Assembly: GCA_934183155.1 (NCBI GenBank) | Contig: CAKPSB010000004.1 | Coordinates: 49,678-113,677 of the forward strand | From: an uncultured Bacilli bacterium | GTDB lineage: Bacteria; Bacillota_I; Bacilli_A; RF39; UBA660 | Direction of reading: 5' to 3' | Length of the DNA: 64,000 nucleotides | Part shown: positions 25,398 through 35,232 of the stretch, piece by piece | How positions within the stretch are numbered: position 1 is the stretch's first letter | How the letters are laid out: every line of letters begins with the position of its first letter | Notes under the pieces: generated by a model | The model's input: the letters and a program-made list of their open reading frames with translations, nothing else | Told to the model about the DNA's origin: nothing | Database searches by the model: none | Made by a program: the position numbers and the translations under genes

Positions 25398-25745
25398 CTA
25401 CCTCCCAATCTTTTCTACTGACTTAATTTTGCTTTTAGTATCTTCCGTACAACTTTGAAATAATGAAGCAAAATATTTATCATTTTCACGTACCTTTTTA
25501 ATTAACGTAGTCAAATCATCAGAATAACTTGTAAAATTTTGTTTAATAATTAAATAGTTTTCGGCTAACTGACAGTAATAATCAATAAGTTTACTACAAG
25601 CCTGACCTTGATAATGCATTGGTAACTTATTTACACAAGCATCAATTTTGTCAAATATTTCAGATATTCTATCCGAATAATCTAACACTTCAATGCTTAA
25701 ACTACTAAGTTCGTCTTCCTTTATACCCATAACAAAATCTTTCAT
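25398..25745 (-). CDS. Helical type VII-associated protein, first gene of the small-protein transcript
   Basis: 115 residues from the ATG at 25745 after AAGGAG. An all-helical hairpin of WXG100 size with a weak turn region HYQGQACSKLIDYYCQ in place of WXG (Q-G-Q after Tyr). It may be a degenerate Esx protein. A promoter with TATAAT lies at 25814-25809, so the small proteins can be transcribed independently of the ATPase gene. Confidence 0.6.
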   Translation of the reverse strand: MKDFVMGIKEDELSSLSIEVLDYSDRISEIFDKIDACVNKLPMHYQGQACSKLIDYYCQLAENYLIIKQNFTSYSDDLTTLIKKVRENDKYFASLFQSCTEDTKSKIKSVEKIGR

Positions 25746-25808
25746 TTTCCTACGCTCCTTCATATGAAAATACTAAAATGCTAACATAGCTACCCTATGT
25801 TCAACTTC

Positions 25809-25836
25809 ATTATAACATAAAAACAATAAAAAACAA
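25809..25836 (-). promoter_or_regulatory. Promoter of the small Esx-like protein cluster
   Basis: Minus strand TTGTTT (25836-25831) and TATAAT (25814-25809), 16-base spacer, about 65 bases before the first start codon. Confidence 0.65.
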
Positions 25837-25934
25837 CATTTTTGGTAAAATAACACCTATTTACAAAACAAATTCATTATATTTTTAAAATTTACCTATT
25901 TAAAAAAAGCATACTCTTTTAAGCATACTTTTTA

Positions 25935-26186
25935 TTAAAAAATAACTAATTCTGTTCCATTTTTAACATCACTATCTTTGATAAATATGTTTTTTTTATA
26001 TATCTTTCCTGTTCTTCTATTACATAAACAAGCATTTTTCTTTATTGGATATACTTTGGAAACATCATTAACTAATTTACAAAGTAATTCACAAACTTCA
26101 CCAATGGTTTTATTAATAGGAATATACATTTCGTATATTTCTTCAATTTCAGGAACATATAACTTAATTAAAACTTTATATTCCAT
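25935..26186 (-). CDS. esaB: EsaB/YukD-like ubiquitin-fold protein
   Basis: 83 residues. The sequence alternates strands and a helix in ubiquitin order: YKVLIKLYVPEIEEIYEMYI, TIGEVCELLCKLVND, and a closing GTELVIF. This matches YukD/EsaB, a small cytoplasmic regulator or structural part of Firmicutes type VII systems. The start overlaps the EssC stop by one base (TAATG), the usual coupling of essC and esaB partners. Confidence 0.75.
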   Translation of the reverse strand: MEYKVLIKLYVPEIEEIYEMYIPINKTIGEVCELLCKLVNDVSKVYPIKKNACLCNRRTGKIYKKNIFIKDSDVKNGTELVIF

Positions 26187-29100
26187 TACTCATCACCATC
26201 CATAACCATCTTAATAACCTTATAATCACCATTATTTACATTAAATGCTAATCCAGTATAATTATACTTTTTATCCTCAGTACTTACCTCTTTAGTTGTA
26301 ATTAAACTTTGATTAGCAAATCCTGTTCCAAACCATAAACCATTTGATGTATTCACTTTATCAAACCATTCTTCTAATTTAAGATTTCTAATTTTATCAT
26401 AATCATCAACTAAAACATAAATATTCTTTTTACTATTTTGAAGATGATTAAATAAATTCTTAAATATCTCAACGCCACCTTTAGAAAGCTTTCTTTTATA
26501 TTGTCCTGCACCAATTATAATATTTATACCATAATCCTGAGCTTCAGTTCTAGTTAATACATCCTTCTCTAAAGCTCCAAATACTAAATCAATATCTTCA
26601 TTAAACATTTTTATATCCAATATTGGTTGCTTAAATAAATCTAACATATCAACAACCCTCACCTTAACGTTTGACACTTTTGAAAGAATAGCTGACAAAG
26701 CATAAATAAAATTCATATTTTCTTTTATACTTCTTCCCGTAAATAAATGTATTTTTTCAGATAAGAAATTATATTTAGCAATATTTTTTTCATAAAAATT
26801 ATAACCAATTGGAACATCTGATAATGTTGTAACATACTTAATCAAGTCATCGCTTGAAACATCATCAGGAACTTTAGCAAGTTGTTTAACCTTCGTTTTA
26901 TAAAAATCAACACACTTACTAGCATAATTATTAATAAGATCTAATTCTGTATCTTCTTCTGATATAAATGCCGTTTGAAATTCGCAATAAGAATTAGCAT
27001 CTTCACCAATTTTACAAATACCTCTACCTAAAGCTCTTTTAGGAATAAGTCCTCTTCGACAATTAGTAATATTTCTATATTGAGAATCATCATTAAGTTG
27101 CATAACTATAGTATGATTAAAAAACTGTAACTGTCTTTGCCTTAAAGCATTAGTTCCACCAACACTCAATATAAACACTACACCATATTTAACCGAATCT
27201 CTAAACAAACTAGTCATTAATTCATCTAGCCTTGGATTTTCTTCAATAAATATATCAAAACTATTTATTACAGTTACTATTAAAGGCAACTTATTTTTAC
27301 TAACTTTATTATAATATTCAAATGAACCATTATAATCAGAAAGAAGTTCTTTTCGTTTATCCAATTCATCTATTATCAAATCTAAAACTCCACCAACTTT
27401 TTCCATATCATCTTGGAATACCACTTCACCGACTTGTGGAAATTTAGCAAATTTTTTTAATGTTTCCGCGCCAAAATCAATAATATAATAAGCAATTTCT
27501 GCCGGTCCATGTTCAATAACACTAGCCCAAATTATCGTCGACAATAGCCTATCAATACCTGAGCCATTTTGTCCTATAATCGCAATACTCCCCTGTTCCA
27601 AATCTAGCTCAAGTATACCCTGCTCCTGCCTTCGTGGTTCATCATATTCACCAACTGCTAAATTATATTTATATGGAATTGGCTTAGCTCTATTATATTT
27701 TTTATATAAATCACTCAACAAAATATTCGTGCTTACGTTTTCAAGCCACAAAGGTTGACTCTTTAATACTATTTGTTTACTAATATCTGAAATATAAGAA
27801 ACTATATTTAATAACTCTTCACCTTTGCTTTCTCTTTTTTCTAAAGCCTTTTCCTCATAATAACCAATAGTTCTACCAATATTATCAATATACTCGATAG
27901 ACTCATCTATTTTATGCACAGACATATCTGAAGGATAATATTTAGCGCCTGCCCAAGCAGATTGACCCAAATTATAATAATCATCATTTCCTACCTGCAA
28001 ATAAAAAGCTCCTGTTTGTTTCAAAAAAGCAGCATCTGGCTTTTTTAAAATTTCATTTGAATCACTTTTGTCTTGCACCTTTAAACATACTTTAAATTTT
28101 GAGTTTGACCATATTTGATCATTAACAACACCACTTGGTTTTTGTGTAGCAAGAATAAGATGTATCCCCAAACTTCGTCCAATACGAGAAGTAGATATAA
28201 GTTGATCCATAAATTCTGGTTGTTGTTGCTTTAACTCCGCAAATTCATCACATATTATCAATAAATGACTTAACGGTTTTTCCACCATACCTTTTCTATA
28301 AAATTGTTGATATTTATAAATATTCATAGAACCTTCTTTTAATTTTTCTCTAGCTTCATTGAATATTTCCTGCCTTCTTTTCAATTCACTTTCAATCGCA
28401 GCAATTGACCTAAAAATTTCAGACTTATCCAAGTTAGTAATAGTTCCTGCTAAATGAGGTAATTTTATTCCTAATTCGGAATTTTCAAAGCTCATCGCAA
28501 GACCTCCACCTTTATAATCAATAATGACAAATTGAACTTCGTCAGGGCTAAAATTAACCGCTAAAGATAAAATATAAGTTATTAACCACTCTGACTTACC
28601 AGAACCAGTAGTTCCCGCAACAAGGCCATGTGGTCCATACGCTTTCTCATGAATATCCATTTTAAAGATTTCTCCGCTTTGATCTACTCCAATTGGAACA
28701 GATAAACTTATTACTGGATTATTATCACTCCATCTTGCCAAACTATTCAACTGTTCAACCCTTCCCAACTTATAAAGCTCTAAAAATGATAAAGAAGATG
28801 GTAATTCATATTTTTCCTTCTCAACAGTAATAGGAATATTAGCAAGCATTTGAGCATAAGTATAAATATCTATTGCTCCAAAACGGTTAAAGTCGGCTTT
28901 AAATTTTCTTTGCTTATCACCAACTTCACTAGTCACAATCGCAGACTCACTCTCACTGATACATATAAAATCTGATGTTTCACTAGGCAAGGTAGAAATA
29001 CTATCAGAAGTTACAATAATAGAAAAACCCATATTTCTTTTATAATGCAATATTTTATTAATAAGAGAAACATTTCTAACAGCAGTCATATCATCAATAA

Positions 29101-30766
29101 AAAATAAATAATAAGGTCTAAAATCACGAAAATCTTTTTTAGCATTCTTACTATCACCATCATCTTCTAATTTAACATCATCACTATCAGCAACCCTTGC
29201 ATCAAATGTTTTTTCCAAATCAGTAGCTATAGTTGATAATTCTTCTACATCAGTAGCAAAATATCTTATAGTCCTCTGATTATCCCAACAATGTGGAATA
29301 ATTTTTAAATATTCCCATTTTTGTGGTTCTTTAGTAAAAATTACTATTTTTAAATCAGTATAAGAATGAAATGTCATCATCTGAAGAAACACACAATCCA
29401 TAAATTGTTTAATTAAATTAGGCTCACCAACTATTGCATTTACACTTCTTTCAGTAAATGTATAACTTATTGGTACATCATTAATTATCAATGAATCATC
29501 TACAATTTTTTGAAGCTCCACAAATAAATTATCCTCATCTTCAAGAGTAAACTTCTCCTTTGGAATATTTATTTGTAATTTAGTAGAAACACTTCCTATC
29601 CCTAAACGTAATGACAAAAAGTCATCATGATCTATATTTCGTTGCCACAATTCCTTCGTTTTACCACTAATAATTTTTAAACACTGCTCAGCAGAAGGAT
29701 GATTAAGCATAATTATGCTCTTTTGTTTTTCTTTTATAAGATATATTTGCCTTTTTTTGTTTATTAAATATTCTTTGTATTTTTTTTGACGTTTTTCCTC
29801 ACGTTTCTTTATTCTTTTTTTATTAAAACGTCTAGTGATGCTAGGCCATAATACCGCACCAATAATAGTTACTGCTACTGTACCAATGGAAACATAAAAT
29901 CTAAAAGAATTTGCTCCTCCTTGCATATACATACCCAAAAAACCAATCATAGATAAAACTGACGCACAAACCATTGTCAATTGTGGACCTATTGTTAATA
30001 TTACTGGAATATCATCATCTTGTACAGGTACCGGTGGTTCATCTATATCAACAGTCTCTTTCTCAATAATAAAATTAAATCTAGGAGCTTTAAAATAATA
30101 ATCTTCTTTGCTAAAAACAGGAGCATTGTTTTGTATCACACTTTGATTTTGCGATAAAAAATAATCCGGTTCTGTCGTATGACTTTGTAAACCTCCGCTT
30201 TTTAGTTTTAATAAATTATTAGGATTATTAACAATTATTCTAGAGCCAACAAATATAATTTTCAAACCATAGAAGAAAATATAATCACCACTCATGAGTT
30301 TTATTCCACTCATAGCTCTTTGCCCAGAAATAAAGAAATGATTAGAATTTGTTTCAATAGTCCAAACGCAATTGGAACCTGTAGGCATAACTTTCATAAC
30401 TTCCATTGCCCCACTATTATATGGAAAATATATATCACAATTTGGATCATTACCAATAGTAACCTGCTTTAAAACATCCAAATAATATACATTTGAATCA
30501 TACTTTGGAATAGATATCATATTAAAATTATCTTTACCTGTACTAGATACAATATTATATATTTTGTAAGGAATTAATTCGTTACCACCCACGCTAAATT
30601 CTTTTGAGACTAAATCTTTAGATAATTGAACAATCCATTTATTGCTATCATTCGAAAAAATATTAACTATAAGTTTATCATTTACATACATTGGATACAT
30701 ACCACTTACTTTAGTAGGTAAATTTATACTCATGAAAATATCATCATTAAATAAATATACTATCAT
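26186..30766 (-). CDS. essC: Type VII secretion ATPase, FtsK/SpoIIIE family
   Basis: The motor of the ESX/Yuk secretion machine, 1526 residues. The N-terminal 190 residues are the cytoplasmic FHA-like pair, with two membrane helices at about 255-280 and 288-307. The first ATPase domain has an intact Walker A GTTGSGKSEW (about 718-727) and Walker B LLIICDEFAEL (about 835-845). The second has a degenerate loop GQNGSGID (about 1065-1072) lacking the lysine. The third, VLVDDYDKIR region, is also degenerate (IIIGAGQYKRK). Start has GAGAGGT. Follows the metalloprotease gene by 28 bases. Confidence 0.93.
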   Translation of the reverse strand: MIVYLFNDDIFMSINLPTKVSGMYPMYVNDKLIVNIFSNDSNKWIVQLSKDLVSKEFSVGGNELIPYKIYNIVSSTGKDNFNMISIPKYDSNVYYLDVLKQVTIGNDPNCDIYFPYNSGAMEVMKVMPTGSNCVWTIETNSNHFFISGQRAMSGIKLMSGDYIFFYGLKIIFVGSRIIVNNPNNLLKLKSGGLQSHTTEPDYFLSQNQSVIQNNAPVFSKEDYYFKAPRFNFIIEKETVDIDEPPVPVQDDDIPVILTIGPQLTMVCASVLSMIGFLGMYMQGGANSFRFYVSIGTVAVTIIGAVLWPSITRRFNKKRIKKREEKRQKKYKEYLINKKRQIYLIKEKQKSIIMLNHPSAEQCLKIISGKTKELWQRNIDHDDFLSLRLGIGSVSTKLQINIPKEKFTLEDEDNLFVELQKIVDDSLIINDVPISYTFTERSVNAIVGEPNLIKQFMDCVFLQMMTFHSYTDLKIVIFTKEPQKWEYLKIIPHCWDNQRTIRYFATDVEELSTIATDLEKTFDARVADSDDVKLEDDGDSKNAKKDFRDFRPYYLFFIDDMTAVRNVSLINKILHYKRNMGFSIIVTSDSISTLPSETSDFICISESESAIVTSEVGDKQRKFKADFNRFGAIDIYTYAQMLANIPITVEKEKYELPSSLSFLELYKLGRVEQLNSLARWSDNNPVISLSVPIGVDQSGEIFKMDIHEKAYGPHGLVAGTTGSGKSEWLITYILSLAVNFSPDEVQFVIIDYKGGGLAMSFENSELGIKLPHLAGTITNLDKSEIFRSIAAIESELKRRQEIFNEAREKLKEGSMNIYKYQQFYRKGMVEKPLSHLLIICDEFAELKQQQPEFMDQLISTSRIGRSLGIHLILATQKPSGVVNDQIWSNSKFKVCLKVQDKSDSNEILKKPDAAFLKQTGAFYLQVGNDDYYNLGQSAWAGAKYYPSDMSVHKIDESIEYIDNIGRTIGYYEEKALEKRESKGEELLNIVSYISDISKQIVLKSQPLWLENVSTNILLSDLYKKYNRAKPIPYKYNLAVGEYDEPRRQEQGILELDLEQGSIAIIGQNGSGIDRLLSTIIWASVIEHGPAEIAYYIIDFGAETLKKFAKFPQVGEVVFQDDMEKVGGVLDLIIDELDKRKELLSDYNGSFEYYNKVSKNKLPLIVTVINSFDIFIEENPRLDELMTSLFRDSVKYGVVFILSVGGTNALRQRQLQFFNHTIVMQLNDDSQYRNITNCRRGLIPKRALGRGICKIGEDANSYCEFQTAFISEEDTELDLINNYASKCVDFYKTKVKQLAKVPDDVSSDDLIKYVTTLSDVPIGYNFYEKNIAKYNFLSEKIHLFTGRSIKENMNFIYALSAILSKVSNVKVRVVDMLDLFKQPILDIKMFNEDIDLVFGALEKDVLTRTEAQDYGINIIIGAGQYKRKLSKGGVEIFKNLFNHLQNSKKNIYVLVDDYDKIRNLKLEEWFDKVNTSNGLWFGTGFANQSLITTKEVSTEDKKYNYTGLAFNVNNGDYKVIKMVMDGDE

Positions 30767-30794
30767 ATGTTACCTCTCTTCATTCTTATAATAA

Positions 30795-32231
30795 CTATCT
30801 TACTTTTGAATTTTCAATTGAAATATTATGTTCAGCACAATATTGATCCAAATCTTCATAAAAACGATTTGTATCAATATTATAATCTTCTGGCACATCG
30901 AAAAGTATCGATTCAACTAATTGATCGGTCACAGCCTTTGCTTCATCATAGTTCATATCAGAAGTGATATACTTATTAAAATACATATTAGAAATATAAT
31001 CATATATTGGATAATACCCAGAAGGAGCAACACTAATAGAATCACTATGAAAATCATCATATTGCATTTGCATTAATTCCAAAATTACTGTCGCATAATT
31101 TTTATCACCATTAAATTCATCCAATTTATGAGCATAATAACTTAAACTATGATTAACATAATCAGATAAATCATAATTATCAATACAATCCAAAATAACT
31201 TTATGATAATTACTTTGTAACTGATAAGCAATATCATTTTCCTCATATCCAAATAAACTTACTGCGAACAATGAATTAAGAGCCTCTGCGGTTATAGTGT
31301 TATTAAAGTTTTGTCCTTCAACTTGTACCTTAACCTGTTTCCCGTCCACATTATACACACCAGTTCTTAAGCAATGGCTTAATTCATGAAAAATAACTTG
31401 ATAATCCCATGTACCTTTTTCATAATGTTTATCTTTCAAAACATAAATTTTGTTTTCAGTTCGCACATAACAGCCTGAAGCATCACTACTTAAAGTCACT
31501 TGTGATAACTCGAATTGATCACACTCTACAACTTGCAAAGTTTTAATGTTCTCATATAACACCCTCAATTCAACATCAGGATAGTTTTTTACAACGGACG
31601 TACAATATTCATATAATAAATCTTTAAAATCGCCAGAAATTGATGTATTATTATCAATAGCTTTGTATAACATATCCAAAGTAATATCTTTTTTTTCAAA
31701 TACCATATCTAAATAATCCATGTCATAAATATAAGTATAATTTAACCAATTACTTTCTAAATATGTATCTACAACTAAATCATCACTATTTTCCTTTGTC
31801 GCATTATCCACCATTGTTTGTATTTCATCATTTTCATTTGTTGAATCACTTGAAACATAATTCTGAACTTCATTCTCATCTAAAACTTGTGTCATAGAAT
31901 ATTTTTGTTCAAATTCACTTACTCTTTGATGACTATTATAAACAGATAAACATGTCATGAGCATTGACAAAGTTAAAGTTGCCGTAACACCACCAATAAT
32001 AACTTTAGGAACAAATTTTAATTTTTCTTTTATAGAATCTCTATTTATATTCATTACATTTGGTACTGTTTTAAAATGTTTAATTAAATCAAATAGTTCT
32101 TCCACTGTTATATAACTTAAATTACCATTATCAGTCACTCTCAAAAAAAAGCGCTTATTTGTATTATCCAAATACATATTATATCTAATGTTATTAAAAT
32201 TAAATTCTACAACTTTTCTATATTCTTTCAT
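30795..32231 (-). CDS. Membrane-anchored HExxH metalloprotease-like protein of the T7SS locus
   Basis: 478 residues, first gene of the secretion operon. A cytoplasmic N-terminal region (1-70) is followed by one membrane helix (about 74-98) and a 380-residue outer domain. That domain has HELSH at 282-286 with a possible third zinc ligand Glu316 (TITAEALNS), the arrangement of a gluzincin. It takes the operon position where EssA/EssB/EsaA membrane components are usual, but has no evident kinase-like fold. Start supported by TGGAGG. The protease activity and any role in secretion are inferred. Confidence 0.65.
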   Translation of the reverse strand: MKEYRKVVEFNFNNIRYNMYLDNTNKRFFLRVTDNGNLSYITVEELFDLIKHFKTVPNVMNINRDSIKEKLKFVPKVIIGGVTATLTLSMLMTCLSVYNSHQRVSEFEQKYSMTQVLDENEVQNYVSSDSTNENDEIQTMVDNATKENSDDLVVDTYLESNWLNYTYIYDMDYLDMVFEKKDITLDMLYKAIDNNTSISGDFKDLLYEYCTSVVKNYPDVELRVLYENIKTLQVVECDQFELSQVTLSSDASGCYVRTENKIYVLKDKHYEKGTWDYQVIFHELSHCLRTGVYNVDGKQVKVQVEGQNFNNTITAEALNSLFAVSLFGYEENDIAYQLQSNYHKVILDCIDNYDLSDYVNHSLSYYAHKLDEFNGDKNYATVILELMQMQYDDFHSDSISVAPSGYYPIYDYISNMYFNKYITSDMNYDEAKAVTDQLVESILFDVPEDYNIDTNRFYEDLDQYCAEHNISIENSKVR

Positions 32232-32292
32232 CGTCTACCTCCAGATATGTAACACATCATTGCTGATTTATTATGCTACTATTATTACCATA

Positions 32293-32321
32293 ATAATACC
32301 ATGTTTTACCTTATTTAACAA
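32293..32321 (-). promoter_or_regulatory. Promoter of the T7SS operon
   Basis: Minus strand TTGTTA (32321-32316) and TATTAT (32298-32293), 17-base spacer, with a TG one base before the -10 (extended -10). It lies about 60 bases ahead of the metalloprotease start. Confidence 0.7.
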
Positions 32322-32936
32322 CAGCCCTCCCTGATTTCTATAAATTTTTATTTGTCTTTCCGATTTAATAAAATTAAGGCTGATTATAGTATAATATATC
32401 GTTTCTTTATAGTTATAAGGGGAAATAGTTTAACTAGTTTTAAATATTCATAAATATTCCCTTTTTGATATATACCATAATACAATATTTAATTTTTTAG
32501 CATTTTTAGTTTTTTATTACAATTTGCTCTATTTAAAATTTGGCATTATGTAAGAAATTTTTGCTGTTTACAAGCTTGAAGTATCCAAAATAGCTAGTTT
32601 TCACCTGCTCGTAATTTTCTTTATGATTTTTCTTATACTTTTTAGCATTTTTTTGCTCTTTTTTTCGTTTGATTATTGATTAAAGTAATTAGTCTGCATT
32701 TTTTTAATATAAATTTATAACCTTAAAAATTCATTCTTTTGTTTAGATCATATATTAGTGTTTTTTTACTTAAGGCTAGATTTTCTTTATCTAAATACTC
32801 AATTATTTTAGTTAAACATTCGGTTGTATTATAAATAGTGCTTATGAGTGTAAAATCACTACGCTATTTTTCTTTAATAAAAGGACATAAGTTTGATACA
32901 ATGTAATCGATATAAAACATTGAAAGGAACAAACTT
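32322..32936. other. AT-rich intergenic stretch with a decayed reading frame
   Basis: About 600 bases with no intact gene. On the minus strand 32863-32723 stays open for 46 codons without a start codon (TECLTKIIEYLDKENLALSK is part of it) and looks like the C-terminal remnant of a protein, perhaps lost when the neighbouring IS arrived. Otherwise nothing recognisable. Confidence 0.35.
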
Positions 32937-33940
32937 ATGTCTACTAATAATTATATACTAAATTTATTAAATATTAAAGATGAAAACATTCATATTATTA
33001 CAGAATGTAAAGAGAAAACGATAAAAGGTAAAAAATAATTGAAGCCATTTTAACTTATAATCCTGAATTTTGTCCTTGTTGTAAAATTATTAACCATTCT
33101 ACTAATGATATTATAAAATGGGGCTTTAGAAAAAATTGTATAGTTAAAATTTCTAAACAAGGTAATTGTTTTACTAGATTAATTCTTCACAAACAACATT
33201 TCTATTATTAATCGTATATTAAATGAAATTTCTTCTCATACTGTTTTAAAGCATCATACTTTACCTAAGTCCATGAATTGGGATGAATTTAAGGCTATCA
33301 AAGATACTAAAGGCAAATGGCTTTTATTATTACTGATAATGATAATAACAACTTATTTGATATAAATGATTCTAGAAAATCTAGAGATTTAGAAAAGTAT
33401 TTTAGAAGGCATTCTAAAGAAGGACTCGATAAAGTTAAGCATATTTCTATTGATTTTTATTCTGGTTATATCTATTTGGCTAAAAAAATATTTAAAAATG
33501 CTGATATATCTTTCGATAGATTTCATATTGTAATTCAAGCCTATAATGCTTTAAATAGTACTAGAGTTAGTTTATGTAGAAAGGATAATCCTAACTATAA
33601 TAAATTAAAAGGCTACTGGAAATTAATCATTAAAAACGAAAATGATTTATCCGATGAAAAACATTATTCTAAACATTTTCATAAAGAAATGTCTCAAAAA
33701 GAGATTGTTCAATATTTAATTCATACTGACACAATATTAAAAACAACTTATGAATGTTATCAAGGCTTAATTAATTCTTTAAAAGATAAAGATTTTAATA
33801 AATTTAAATCAATAACACTTAACCAAAATAAAAATTTATCTTTAAAAATGAAACAAGCTTTAAGACTATACAATGAAAATATTAAATATATTGAAAATTC
33901 TTTTAAATATGATATTAATAATGGCATTATAAAAGGATGA
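32937..33940 (+). pseudogene. ISL3-family transposase, broken
   Basis: Starts at ATG 32937 (MSTNNYILNLLNIKDENIHI) after GAAAGGAAC and has at least three lesions: a frameshift at about 33040 after KEKTIKGKK, a deletion or stop near 33210 removing part of the zinc-finger and HTH region (the frame jumps from LILHKQ to INRILNEISSHT), and a second frameshift near 33318. The rest (from 33317) reads as the ISL3 DDE core, with ISIDFYSGYIYLAKKIF and DRFHIVIQAYNAL. It is cut short at GIIKG, where a full-length ISL3 transposase would continue. Confidence 0.8.
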
Positions 33941-34012
33941 TTTTCATCATCCTTCATAATCACAATTCATTTATCAAATTTATTGTTCACCAACACTATT
34001 TGACAAAGAACC
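32937..34012 (+). mobile_element. ISL3-type insertion sequence remnant
   Basis: Holds the broken transposase. The right end is preserved: read on the minus strand from 34012, GGTTCTTTGTCAAATAGTG is an ISL3-type terminal inverted repeat. The matching left repeat is not found upstream, so the left end is lost and the true left boundary is unknown. The right end lies one base beyond the stop codon of the 130-residue gene. Near the transposase end, AGGATGAT/ATCATCCT (33925-33953) forms a hairpin. Confidence 0.7.
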
Positions 34013-34013
34013 A

Positions 34014-34406
34014 TTATAATTTATCATCAATTATATATTTATAGGCCTCTGTCACAAATAATAATTCCCTATGAGTTATATTAAACAAAATAATTAAAGA
34101 TTTTATTCTATCTTCATCCGAATTATTCTCGCCTTTCACTATAGGTAATAATTTTTTATATATTTGTATTTCATCATATTCTAATTGGTCATAATCATAA
34201 GCTGAAGATTCTAAAATACTTAAACAATAATCTATTCTTTCTTTAGTTGAAACAAAATTCCCCTTAGCATTAAATTTATCATTCTCATATTTTTCTAATT
34301 CTTCTATTGTTTTAAATTTATTAAAACATATGATTTCAGATAAACTTTTAATTATTTTAGAATTTTCCGAATTTAACTTAGGTAGTATATTTTCAATTAT
34401 ATCCAT
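34014..34406 (-). CDS. All-helical protein of the adenosine-deaminase-like operon (130 residues)
   Basis: Third gene of the operon. Soluble, acidic, almost entirely helical, with no recognised motif or membrane segment (e.g. IENILPKLNSENSKIIKSLS; YDQLEYDEIQIYKKLLPIV). It starts two bases after the stop of the 273-residue gene. Its own stop codon is one base from the end of the ISL3 remnant, so the IS entered just past this gene, or trimmed a longer original. Function unknown. Confidence 0.6.
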   Translation of the reverse strand: MDIIENILPKLNSENSKIIKSLSEIICFNKFKTIEELEKYENDKFNAKGNFVSTKERIDYCLSILESSAYDYDQLEYDEIQIYKKLLPIVKGENNSDEDRIKSLIILFNITHRELLFVTEAYKYIIDDKL

Positions 34407-34408
34407 AT

Positions 34409-35230
34409 CTATAACCTCTTATTCATTCTTTGATAATTAAATATCTCTTTTAATTCATCAAAAGTTGTAACCTTTTCTTCTTCTAAACATTTAATTTCTC
34501 CAATTTTTGTCATCATTTCTATAATTTCCTTGTCTCTAACATTTATGCTTAGTTTGTATTCTAAATATACTAAAACTTTTCTACAAAAATTTATATCGTC
34601 AACACTATTAGCAGATTCAATTATTCTTTTTGTCTCTTCAATAATATCTAGATAAGCAAATATTTCTTCATAATTACTATTTTTTTTGTTTTTTATATTT
34701 TTAGAAATTAATTCTAAATTATCATAAATATATTTTTCATTTGTAAATGTGTCATTATGTGTGTTTCTCTCATTTTTTTTCATTTGTTCTTCATAAAACA
34801 ATTGATATAAAGATTTGAAATTAAATAAATTTAATTTTTTCAAAGTTGAATAATCAAAAGATAATAAATTCGTTTTTTTCATTTCATCAAACGTTTTATA
34901 AAATGATACCTTACATCCTACTTGTAACTGAGCATAAACTATTATTTCTTTTATCGATTCGATAGCAATTTCATCATCAAGGAATGATCTATTATCAATG
35001 TACTCTCCTATCTTTCTTACCAATTTATTTGTATCACTATATTCCTGATAATCGCCGTCATAATCGAAAGCTAAAATAGATTGTAATGTTATATACTCTC
35101 TTATAATTTTTTCATATTCATTTAAATGACCATCATACCCATTAAATGACATTTCTTCCATTTCATTAATTGATATTTGAGAATTAACTATTTCTCGACT
35201 ATAATGATTTACATTATCTTTAAAAGCCAT
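34409..35230 (-). CDS. All-helical protein of the adenosine-deaminase-like operon (273 residues)
   Basis: Middle gene of the operon. Soluble, Asn/Glu/Lys-rich, mainly helical, without a P-loop, nuclease motif, or membrane segment that can be recognised (segments such as SIKEIIVYAQLQVGCKVSFY; FAYLDIIEETKRIIES). It follows the deaminase-like gene by two bases, implying fixed stoichiometry and a joint role, perhaps as a sensor, scaffold or inhibitor of the enzyme. No family recognised. Confidence 0.65.
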   Translation of the reverse strand: MAFKDNVNHYSREIVNSQISINEMEEMSFNGYDGHLNEYEKIIREYITLQSILAFDYDGDYQEYSDTNKLVRKIGEYIDNRSFLDDEIAIESIKEIIVYAQLQVGCKVSFYKTFDEMKKTNLLSFDYSTLKKLNLFNFKSLYQLFYEEQMKKNERNTHNDTFTNEKYIYDNLELISKNIKNKKNSNYEEIFAYLDIIEETKRIIESANSVDDINFCRKVLVYLEYKLSINVRDKEIIEMMTKIGEIKCLEEEKVTTFDELKEIFNYQRMNKRL

Positions 35231-35232
35231 TA

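Noticed and set aside
25900..25935. Doubled AAGCATACT before a T-run, first read as a terminator after esaB
   Set aside because: The two copies are direct, not inverted, so no stem can form.
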